A DNA stretch of 6,006 nucleotides. Source: Planctomycetaceae bacterium UBA969. GTDB lineage: Bacteria; Planctomycetota; Planctomycetia; Gemmatales; Gemmataceae. Each line of letters begins with the position of its first letter. The stretch's first letter is position 1. Positions 1-5,849 of this stretch are shown one piece after another. Both the position numbers and the translations under genes were made by a program. Below the pieces are notes generated by a model. That model had not been told where the DNA came from, searched no databases, and saw nothing but the letters and a program-made list of their open reading frames with translations. The stretch spans positions 15,048 through 21,053 of the forward strand of contig DBCB01000010.1 in NCBI GenBank assembly GCA_002303765.1, read 5' to 3'.

Positions 1-89
1 TATTAATGTTGCTTTTAGGCGTAATGGTTGGCTTTATTGCAATTGCCATGTTCATGCCACTGATAAAAATGATGGTGGAGTTGTCATGA
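1..89 (+). CDS. gspF: Type II secretion / type IV pilus platform protein GspF/PilC family, C-terminal end (5' truncated)
   Basis: Only the last 28 codons are present, in the frame whose first complete codon begins at base 3 and which stops with TGA at 87-89. The peptide is very hydrophobic (it includes GVMVGFIAIAMFMPLIKMM) and matches the final transmembrane helix of GspF/PilC proteins, where a Gly/Val/Ile-rich helix ends in a Met/Leu-Pro-(Leu/Ile) turn shortly before the C-terminus. These proteins sit in the inner membrane and link the assembly ATPase (GspE/PilB) to pseudopilin insertion. The stop overlaps the start of a pseudopilin gene (ATGA), which supports the assignment. PilC of a type IV pilus cannot be excluded; the GspI/GspJ-like genes that follow favour a type II secretion system. 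The identification rests on a short tail plus context. Confidence 0.72.
   Translation, partial: LMLLLGVMVGFIAIAMFMPLIKMMVELS
77..80 (+). promoter_or_regulatory. Ribosome binding site of the GspI-like gene
   Basis: GGAG lies five bases before the ATG at 86, inside the last codons of the upstream gspF-like gene. It supports the overlapping ATGA start and re-initiation or coupled translation from the upstream gene. Confidence 0.6.
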
Positions 90-526
90 ACATAAAACCA
101 AACAGAATCAAATCAATACGAAGAGGTTTTACTCTCGTAGAAATTATGGCTTCGTTTTCTATTTTAGCTATCGTTATGGTAGTGATAGCGGAAACAACTA
201 CTTGGTGTTTTCATGAAAGGCATCGTAACAGCAATGTATTTCTTGGCAACCAGGCGGGGATAAATATCCTCGAGGAGGCCCGCAGCACGCCCTGGGAAAA
301 GCTGGATGAAAAGTGGGCGGAAATGGCGCAGGATTCCCGCCGGTATAAATCGTTACCGCCTGGTTCGGTAATAACGGTAAAGGTTACGCCATCAAAAGAA
401 TTTAAGTTGATCAAGGATGTTGAAGTGGTGGTGCGTTGGGATTATGGGCGGGGTTTTGACCCGAAAGAATGTACGCTCACTACTTCGATTGCCCCAAGAT
501 CTATTTCGTTGCAGGGTGGAAAATGA
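86..526 (+). CDS. GspI/PilV-like minor pseudopilin
   Basis: A 146-residue protein with a class III (type IV prepilin) leader. The basic leader ends IRRG (residues 11-14), followed by FTLVE, so prepilin peptidase should cut G14/F15 and N-methylate F15; the conserved Glu is at +5 (E19). Residues 15-35 form the hydrophobic helix that anchors the pseudopilin in the inner membrane before assembly. The predicted mature length of about 132 residues and the segment after the helix (a Leu-Glu-Glu-Ala-Arg stretch near residues 62-66) fit GspI-type minor pseudopilins. The C-terminal half looks like beta strands (ITVKVTP, DVEVVVRWDYG), as expected for a pilin globular head. The start at 86 is chosen because it overlaps the preceding stop (ATGA) and has GGAG five bases upstream. 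It is followed by a GspJ-like gene with the same overlap, giving the usual I-J order. PilV of a type IV pilus is the main alternative. Confidence 0.75.
   Translation: MNIKPNRIKSIRRGFTLVEIMASFSILAIVMVVIAETTTWCFHERHRNSNVFLGNQAGINILEEARSTPWEKLDEKWAEMAQDSRRYKSLPPGSVITVKVTPSKEFKLIKDVEVVVRWDYGRGFDPKECTLTTSIAPRSISLQGGK
513..516 (+). promoter_or_regulatory. Ribosome binding site deciding the GspJ-like start at 523
   Basis: AGGG (within AGGGTGG) lies six bases before the ATG at 523. It favours 523 over the in-frame ATG at 469, which would overlap the upstream gene by 58 bases and add an 18-residue extension before the prepilin leader. ATG at 526 is also in frame and would drop one Met only. Confidence 0.6.
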
Positions 527-1005
527 TGTTAAATAAATGCAAAAGTAGAGGCGCATTCACCCTGATCGAAATGGTTGTTGTGATGGTATTGCTTGGCGTT
601 GTGATGTTGATCGCGACCACGATGATCATGGGCCTGATGTATTTTTCATCTACAGAAATAAGATTGACCAATAGAAATATGGAGGTTGCAGCCCTCGCCA
701 ACCTTTTTCGAAGCGATGTTCGGGTTGCTTCATCTGCAGTAATCACAACCAACGCGAATAAAACCACAGGTTTAAAGTTGGCGCTTCTATCCGGGGGGCA
801 GATAACTTATGAGGTTGAAAATGGTGCGTTCATGCGTGAAAGCCTTGAAGGAAAACAGCGCTTAATAGGGGTGCAGGATGTTTCATTTCAATTGTTGAAT
901 GATGGGTTAATGGTGGAACTTAATTGCCTTGATAAAGCTGATTCCATTAAAACCAAGGAGCGATTATTAAGTTTCCGTGCCAGTCTGAATGGAGCCCGTA
1001 AATGA
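523..1005 (+). CDS. GspJ/PilW-like minor pseudopilin
   Basis: From the ATG at 523 the product is 160 residues. The leader MMLNKCKSRGA is short and basic and is followed by FTLIE and a hydrophobic helix to about residue 40. With the conserved Glu (E16) placed at +5, the residue before the cut is Ala11, not Gly; cutting after Gly10 would put the Glu at +6. Leaders with RGA before FTLIE are common in planctomycete pilin-like proteins, so this is probably still processed. After the helix, LFRSDVR (61-67) and a strand-rich stretch ITYEVENGAFMR (94-105) match the usual GspJ layout, in which an Arg/Asp-containing helix precedes a beta-rich head that reads 'Tyr-x-Val-x-x-Gly-x-Leu/Phe-x-Arg'. GspJ helps form the pseudopilus tip with GspI and GspK. 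Both ends overlap neighbours by ATGA, indicating coupled translation. An upstream in-frame ATG at 469 exists but is less likely. Confidence 0.75.
   Translation: MMLNKCKSRGAFTLIEMVVVMVLLGVVMLIATTMIMGLMYFSSTEIRLTNRNMEVAALANLFRSDVRVASSAVITTNANKTTGLKLALLSGGQITYEVENGAFMRESLEGKQRLIGVQDVSFQLLNDGLMVELNCLDKADSIKTKERLLSFRASLNGARK
991..994 (+). promoter_or_regulatory. Ribosome binding site of the GspK/PilX-like gene
   Basis: GGAG lies seven bases before the ATG at 1002, within the last codons of the GspJ-like gene. It supports the ATGA overlap start. Confidence 0.6.
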
Positions 1006-1424
1006 TTGTCATAAAGGCTTCAAGTAATCAACGAAAAGGTGTTGCGCTTATAACTTGCATTGTTTTGATGGCGTTGAGTTCCGCTTTGTTGGTGTCGGTT
1101 GTTGTGCAGGAGCTTTCTACCCGAAAGAAGTTTGAGCAAATCAATCTTGAAACCAAGGTGCAATATCTTGCGATGTCTGCCCAAGAAATAGCGTTAGGTT
1201 TTTTACTGGAAGATGCGGTAGCAAAAATTCCACTTATGATGACCCCAATTCCTGGCTCTAAGGTTAGCCTTAAAGTGCTGGAAACAAGCAAGGGGGCCTA
1301 TACGATTCAAATTGATGCAGAGTATACTCCGCAAGATAAAAAGCCTGTCAGGTCTACCCTGTCAGGCTCTTTTTTGATCAATACGAAGGACGGAAAAAGA
1401 TTCGCCTTATCTGTTGGCAAATAA
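1002..1424 (+). CDS. Short GspK/PilX-like pilin-related protein
   Basis: A 140-residue protein beginning at an ATG that overlaps the GspJ-like stop (ATGA). The N-terminus has a basic leader ending QRKG (10-13) followed by VALITC and a hydrophobic helix to about residue 35. A Gly followed by Val-Ala-Leu-Ile/Leu and no Glu at +5 (Thr18 here) is typical of GspK and PilX minor pilins. The helix that follows, with YLAMSAQEIALGFLLED (55-71), resembles the 'arg-x-Leu-Ala-x-Ala-x-Glu-x-Ala-Leu' stretch of that family. The rest is a small beta-rich tail. Full GspK proteins are about 300 residues with a large alpha-helical domain, which is missing here; no frameshift is visible and the frame is open to a normal TAA, so the short form seems native. 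Position after I- and J-like genes supports a K-type role at the pseudopilus tip. Codons 113-125 also encode a terminator-like hairpin. The family assignment is moderate and the pseudopilin nature is likely. Confidence 0.62.
   Translation: MIVIKASSNQRKGVALITCIVLMALSSALLVSVVVQELSTRKKFEQINLETKVQYLAMSAQEIALGFLLEDAVAKIPLMMTPIPGSKVSLKVLETSKGAYTIQIDAEYTPQDKKPVRSTLSGSFLINTKDGKRFALSVGK
1338..1375. terminator. Bidirectional intrinsic terminator inside the 3' end of the GspK-like gene
   Basis: The arms are AGCCTGTCAGG at 1342-1352 and CCTGTCAGGCT at 1358-1368. They pair over 11 positions with one internal T-T mismatch (1348/1362) and a 5-base loop, TCTAC. On the plus strand the stem is followed by C and six T (1370-1375). 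On the minus strand it runs into five T (the complement of AAAAA at 1338-1342). For the minus-strand gene ending at 1441 the hairpin starts about 72 bases past the stop codon, a normal place for a terminator. On the plus strand it lies about 50 bases before the stop of the GspK-like gene, which is unusual. The structure was seen by eye; no folding energy was computed. Confidence 0.7.
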
Positions 1425-1435
1425 CTTTAAAGTTA
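1422..1435. repeat. 14-bp perfect palindrome at the convergent gene junction
   Basis: TAACTTTAAAGTTA is its own reverse complement with no spacer. It begins with the TAA stop of the GspK-like gene and fills most of the 16-bp gap before the stop of the convergent minus-strand gene. It is made almost wholly of A and T, has no loop and no T-run after it, so it is a poor hairpin terminator by itself. It may be chance, an operator-like site or part of the terminator region. Confidence 0.5.
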
Positions 1436-1440
1436 CTTCT

Positions 1441-4400
1441 TTACTGAGGCTTATCTTTGCTATCAGGCCCCTCAACGGTGACCGCCATTACGATTGGTGA
1501 AGTCGCATCTGGCCCTTTTACAAATTCAATATCCTTGATGATTTCAGTCGGCCTTTTAGGGCGAACTGCAAGGTATCGAATTTGCTGGCCTCGCAATGAA
1601 AATGCAAAGGTAGAATCGGGCACATCAATTTTACGAATGTAATCTGCAAAGACTTCGCCATTCTTCAACAAATGATCTTCTGTTTTTCCATCATCATAAT
1701 GAAGTCTGACAATCATGGAGACTGAACCTTTTGGGGTTGCAGGGAATCCCCATCCGCTAATCCCACTTAATAAATGGATAGCGTTGGCGGGGCCATTACA
1801 TGCCAACTTAACTTGCTTAGGCATCTTTGGTGGAATGGTGCCGTTAGTTCCATTCAGCATGATTACATTGGGGTATTTATCACCCTGTGGATCGACAAGA
1901 TTAAAGGGAATGCCCTGAAATACCTTGGGTTTCCAATCAGGAAATATCAGTCTTTCAACCGTAGCTTCTTCACTGTGAAACATGCCTTTGGTACTAACAA
2001 TAGTAGCAATTTTATCAAGTGGTAGTGGAAGGAACTTTCCTCGTTGTGTAAGGAATTCGAGAAGGTTGACGAGATCGGGCTTTGAAAGTTGTTTTTCAAA
2101 ACCTTCGGGCATGAGCGAACGATCCGAAGCTTTGATTTCATCGATGTCATCTCGCAGAACAGTCTGCTTTTTTGCTTCAGTATCAATAAGTTCGATGGAG
2201 GATTTTGTTTCTGATGCAAGCATACCTGTAAGTATTTTTCCGCCTTTGGTGGAAACAACATATTGTCGGAAATTACCCTCAACATCTCTGTTTGGATCCA
2301 TGATGTGGATGAGTAATTCTTTTTTGGGGTGTGCGGCCATTCCTGTCATGTCGGGGCCGATTTTTACGCCTTCCCCTTGATGTTGATGGCATTTGGAGCA
2401 CTGGTTTTTGTAAACGATTTTCCCAAGATTTGCATCTCCAGATTGAGTGGTTGCAAACATGGAGTCATCGATAACCTTTTGCCTGTCAGCGTTGGGCAAC
2501 CCGCCCCCACGGGCAAGTATGACTTTTGCTTTATCGGTTATTTTCTTGTTACCGGTTTGCAAAAGAGCTTGCTTCTGGTCAAGGCTTAATTCGGAGGTTC
2601 TTAGTTTGTTGCTTTCAAGCGATGTGATTAATGCTTCGGTCCAGATGGCTCTGGAAAGAAGTATACGAATCGCAGTCTGCCTGAGATTAGGTGTCCAATC
2701 GGGGAAGCGTTCTACCATTGCATTGCCTGTTTCTGATTGATCAGAAAATGATACAGCTTCGAGCATTCCTAACCCGACTTCTGGGGAAAGTTGAGCCGTG
2801 ATCAATTCTAGAATAGCTTTTGCAACTTCAGGATCTGAGGAACCAAATTCACACGCTTGTTTTGCGGAAGAGATTCGCTCGATATCGGTTTGCTTGGTGT
2901 CGGATGCGGCTTTTAAAAAGCCTTGTACGATTACCTTCGATTGTTCTGCTAGAGATTTACTACCCCATTTCTTGCCTAGTTGGGCGAGTTGCCCTCTAGC
3001 TGCGATTGGGAGAACTACGAAGAGATCCTTAAGGGCTTTTTCAGTTCGATCATTCAATTTGGGAGGTTGGTTTGCGGGCCAGCCTCGTGCCAAGCCTTTT
3101 AGCGTAGCGGTTTGAATCAGCGGTTCTGATTGCAGTAACTTTTCAAGCAGGCTGGCAATGCTTTCATCCGGCTTGCCTCGGGCGTGATGCTCTGCAATTC
3201 GTTCAACAATAGTTAATAATTCATTTGAGGGCGGTGTGTTTTTCTCCGTTACGGAGTTTAGGAACAGTACATCATTGTTTGCTGCTGCAGTGGTGACGCC
3301 ATCAAGCAGCCATTTATCCAAGGGGCGCTTTGGCGACTTTAGCAGTTGTGCAATTGCCTTGCTTGATTGTTCTGAAGGGGGCAAATCTGATAACGCCAAA
3401 AGGGTTGCAAGTTGAACCTGTGCGTTGGCATCACCCAATAGATTTGCCTTAAGAATTGCATCAGTGGAACTTGATTTTATAGGTAGAACTTTCAAGGCGT
3501 TTAATCTCACGCCTGCAGATGCGTGGGTAAGAGAATCAAGTGCGACTTTCGTAGCAGGTGATTTTTCTTCTTCTAGGGCACCTAGGCCTTTCAAAGTCCA
3601 AAGTGCATGAATTACGCAAGGAGTTAATCCTGCTCCATCGATTTTTGTTTCTTTGGCAAGTTCGATAAGGGCAGGGATGGCATCTTTACTTTGCTTTTCA
3701 ACTAGAAGCCTTTGTGCGTGCCTGCGCCAGAAGAAATTATCGTTTCGAAGAGTCTCAACAAGTTTGCTTGTGTCTGCGATTGATAGATTTAAAGGGAGAT
3801 TGTTTTTACCGTCTTTATGAACAAGCCTATAAATACGGCCATGCTTTTTGTCGCGCAGATTAGTTTCGTAAGCGTTGCCTTTTCCGGTTTTAAAACCAGC
3901 AGGCGTAGGATTATGTTGCACGATGTAATTGTACCAATCGATGACCCATACATTTGCATCCGGGCCAACTTCTGCAACAATGGGTGAACTCCATTCGTCA
4001 TCACTTGCAACTAAGTTGAATGCATTGCGGGAAGTGAAGCTTGCACCTTCAGGCGTGATAGGGAAAGTTGCAACTAAATGCCCTGTAGGTTCGGTTACAA
4101 AAGCAGTTTTGTTCCAATAATCGGAAGGGTAGTTTCGGGCGGTATAAAGTGCATGGCCTGCTGCAGCGGTAAACTTATCGTGATGATCCACCTGCCTGAT
4201 TTGTTTGGTGATAGGGTGGATTGGGGCACTACCTGCGATGCCTTCGAGAACGCTGCTCGACCATCCACGAACTTTTTCATAATAACGGTTGGGAATGGGC
4301 AGGTGCACACTCGGGTTACCATTTGCGGTGGAACCAAAAAGAATCCCTTCTTCACTGAGGCCAACTCCCCAAGAATTATTGTTGGTGTTGCGAAGGAATT

Positions 4401-5808
4401 CGATTTTAGAACCATCAGACTTCATGCGGTAAAAACCAGTACGGAAAGATTGCTTCTCATCGCCTACAGTTCCTGCAAAGCCAGCATATCCAACCATGCC
4501 ATAGATCCAGTTATCCAGTCCGTAGTTTAGATTACTTGGCCCAGCATGAGTGTCGCCTGTGCTCCAGCCTGTGAAAAGAACTTTGCGTTCATCGGCTATG
4601 TCATCACCATTGGTATCTTTAAGAAAAAGAGTATCTGGAGCCTGATGCACAATGACGCCGCCGTTTGCGAAAATCAAACTTGTGGGAATACTAAGCTTGT
4701 CTGCAAAGGTTGTGAATTTATCTGCAACATTATCGCCGTTGGTGTCTTCGCAGATAACAATCTTATCTCTGCCCTGGCCTTGGGGTTGAAGTTCGTTGGG
4801 GTAATCAATGGTGAGTGCGACCCATAATCTGCCACGCTCATCCCAATTCATCGCGATGGGTTTGCCTTCAAGATCGGGTTCGGATGCGAAGAGTTTAAGT
4901 TCGAATCCCTCGGGCATAATGTAGTGTTTTTGCGACTCTTTGGGTTCAAGAGGCTTTTGCATTTTGCGAATGTTTTCTCCCATTTTTCCCCATTGTTTGT
5001 TTGCAGGGTAAAAAGGCACATCAGCTTCAACATAATCAAATGGCTTAAGGTTTTTAGGAAGTTCAGTCATCAGGGTTTGATCAGAAAACGCTGGAACTTT
5101 AGATAGGTCACCATTGGTTGCCCATCGAATGCCGCGTTCGAGAAGATTTTGAAATCCTGGGTTGGACCAAGTTCGGGCATCATGGCCCCATGCTGTATAG
5201 AAAACTTTCCCCTTTCCTTGGGTTCGTACCCAAGTCCAAGGTTCAGACCCTGATGCATCTTTTCTTTCTTCAAGGACGATACGATCCTTGGGATTATGTT
5301 TGGTGTGAACATAAGTTTCATCCCAGCTTTCAAAACTTTTGTAACCCTTCATGATTGGGTGAGTGGGAAGAATGTTGTCAACGCGGAAAGTACCCGTTCC
5401 ATGTTTTGAAAATTGAGCGCCAACCAGATCGATGTATTTGGGCGAATTTAAAAAGCAGTAACTAGCGCAATGTAATGGGATCAGTGCATTGCCTTGTTCA
5501 ACATAATCGAGCATTGCTTTTTCTTGCTCAGGCGAAAGCGTGGTCAAGTTGGCAAAAATAACCAATCCTTGATAAGAGTTCAGAATCTTGGGGGTCAGAC
5601 TTTCAACTTTGTCTGTGTAGACAAGGTCAATGCCCTTAGCTGCAAGAACAGGCTGAATTTGCCGAAAGCGTTCGTTGGGCTTATGGTGCCCATTGTCGCC
5701 TAAGAATAACAGCTTGATTTTGTTATCCTGCGCCCGGATCCCGGTTTTTATTCCAAGGCCAAACACTACCGCAACAAGAATCGAAACGCTGAATATAAAC
5801 TTCTTCAT
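1441..5808 (-). CDS. Exported ThuA / PVC-type dehydrogenase beta-propeller / HEAT-like / cytochrome c multidomain protein
   Basis: A 1455-residue protein. Residues 1-26 are a signal peptide (MKK, hydrophobic core 4-20, likely cut after IRA), so it acts outside the cytoplasm. Residues about 31-231 are a ThuA (trehalose-utilisation-like) domain with a class I amidotransferase-like fold: GDNGHH (37-42), HCASYC (113-118), DETY (163-166) and GKGKVFYTAWGHD (198-210). Residues about 297-662 match the planctomycete/Verrucomicrobium membrane-bound dehydrogenase domain, a soluble-glucose-dehydrogenase-like beta-propeller: MPEGFELKLFASEPDLEGKP, DERGRLWVA, and two DTNGD loops (355, 398) of the calcium-binding DxNxDxxxD form. 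Residues about 680-1115 are helical and HEAT-like. Residues about 1122-1256 are the PVC-type haem domain: CSKCH at 1137-1141, GPDMTG (1151-1156) and SLMPEGF (1231-1237), where M1233 is the likely second haem ligand. Residues about 1265-1455 are an unassigned beta-rich tail. It probably oxidises a sugar-like compound and passes electrons to the haem; substrate unknown. It lies 41 bp downstream of a Gfo/Idh/MocA gene, probably in one operon. Confidence 0.9.
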   Translation of the reverse strand: MKKFIFSVSILVAVVFGLGIKTGIRAQDNKIKLLFLGDNGHHKPNERFRQIQPVLAAKGIDLVYTDKVESLTPKILNSYQGLVIFANLTTLSPEQEKAMLDYVEQGNALIPLHCASYCFLNSPKYIDLVGAQFSKHGTGTFRVDNILPTHPIMKGYKSFESWDETYVHTKHNPKDRIVLEERKDASGSEPWTWVRTQGKGKVFYTAWGHDARTWSNPGFQNLLERGIRWATNGDLSKVPAFSDQTLMTELPKNLKPFDYVEADVPFYPANKQWGKMGENIRKMQKPLEPKESQKHYIMPEGFELKLFASEPDLEGKPIAMNWDERGRLWVALTIDYPNELQPQGQGRDKIVICEDTNGDNVADKFTTFADKLSIPTSLIFANGGVIVHQAPDTLFLKDTNGDDIADERKVLFTGWSTGDTHAGPSNLNYGLDNWIYGMVGYAGFAGTVGDEKQSFRTGFYRMKSDGSKIEFLRNTNNNSWGVGLSEEGILFGSTANGNPSVHLPIPNRYYEKVRGWSSSVLEGIAGSAPIHPITKQIRQVDHHDKFTAAAGHALYTARNYPSDYWNKTAFVTEPTGHLVATFPITPEGASFTSRNAFNLVASDDEWSSPIVAEVGPDANVWVIDWYNYIVQHNPTPAGFKTGKGNAYETNLRDKKHGRIYRLVHKDGKNNLPLNLSIADTSKLVETLRNDNFFWRRHAQRLLVEKQSKDAIPALIELAKETKIDGAGLTPCVIHALWTLKGLGALEEEKSPATKVALDSLTHASAGVRLNALKVLPIKSSSTDAILKANLLGDANAQVQLATLLALSDLPPSEQSSKAIAQLLKSPKRPLDKWLLDGVTTAAANNDVLFLNSVTEKNTPPSNELLTIVERIAEHHARGKPDESIASLLEKLLQSEPLIQTATLKGLARGWPANQPPKLNDRTEKALKDLFVVLPIAARGQLAQLGKKWGSKSLAEQSKVIVQGFLKAASDTKQTDIERISSAKQACEFGSSDPEVAKAILELITAQLSPEVGLGMLEAVSFSDQSETGNAMVERFPDWTPNLRQTAIRILLSRAIWTEALITSLESNKLRTSELSLDQKQALLQTGNKKITDKAKVILARGGGLPNADRQKVIDDSMFATTQSGDANLGKIVYKNQCSKCHQHQGEGVKIGPDMTGMAAHPKKELLIHIMDPNRDVEGNFRQYVVSTKGGKILTGMLASETKSSIELIDTEAKKQTVLRDDIDEIKASDRSLMPEGFEKQLSKPDLVNLLEFLTQRGKFLPLPLDKIATIVSTKGMFHSEEATVERLIFPDWKPKVFQGIPFNLVDPQGDKYPNVIMLNGTNGTIPPKMPKQVKLACNGPANAIHLLSGISGWGFPATPKGSVSMIVRLHYDDGKTEDHLLKNGEVFADYIRKIDVPDSTFAFSLRGQQIRYLAVRPKRPTEIIKDIEFVKGPDATSPIVMAVTVEGPDSKDKPQ
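2386..2400 (-). other. Codons of the CxxCH covalent haem-binding motif
   Basis: These five codons encode CSKCH (residues 1137-1141 of the large protein). Two Cys residues attach a c-type haem and the His is an axial ligand. Haem attachment requires export, consistent with the N-terminal signal peptide. It is the only CxxCH in the protein, so one haem is expected. Confidence 0.88.
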
Positions 5809-5816
5809 GTTTAAGG

Positions 5817-5821
5817 CCTTT
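5817..5821 (-). promoter_or_regulatory. Weak ribosome binding site for the large ThuA/cytochrome gene
   Basis: Read on the minus strand, AAAGG lies eight bases before the ATG at 5808. It fits the chosen start, which also gives a clean signal peptide with two lysines right after Met. It sits in the 41-bp gap after the upstream oxidoreductase stop; no promoter or terminator is evident in that gap. Confidence 0.45.
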
Positions 5822-5849
5822 AAATTGAAAGCTACTGATCCAATATTAT

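Noticed and set aside
271..279. Strong Shine-Dalgarno-like GAGGAGG inside the GspI-like gene
   Set aside because: No start codon follows at a suitable distance; it simply encodes Glu-Glu-Ala in the post-helix segment.
469..522. In-frame ATG upstream of the GspJ-like start, giving an 18-residue extension
   Set aside because: It would overlap the preceding gene by 58 bases and put MYAHYFDCPKIYFVAGWK before the leader, which is too long and not basic. The start at 523 has an SD-like AGGG and the same ATGA overlap as the other junctions.
4078..4530. 150-codon open frame on the plus strand inside the large gene
   Set aside because: It lies opposite well-conserved propeller residues, shows no recognisable domain and has low-complexity composition typical of an antisense shadow.
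4600..4750. DTNGD loops as dockerin repeats of a cellulosome-like system
   Set aside because: They sit inside the propeller domain, lack the dockerin helices, and no cohesin-like sequence is in the window.
2068..4920. Apparent internal repeat MPEGFE at residues 298 and 1233 of the large protein
   Set aside because: Both are known conserved features of two unrelated domains (the start of the propeller domain and the Met-ligand loop of the haem domain); similarity does not extend beyond a few residues.
5813..5820. AAGGCCTT palindrome just upstream of the large gene's ATG as an operator
   Set aside because: Eight bases are too short to judge, it overlaps the likely ribosome binding site, and the gap seems to be inside an operon with no visible promoter.
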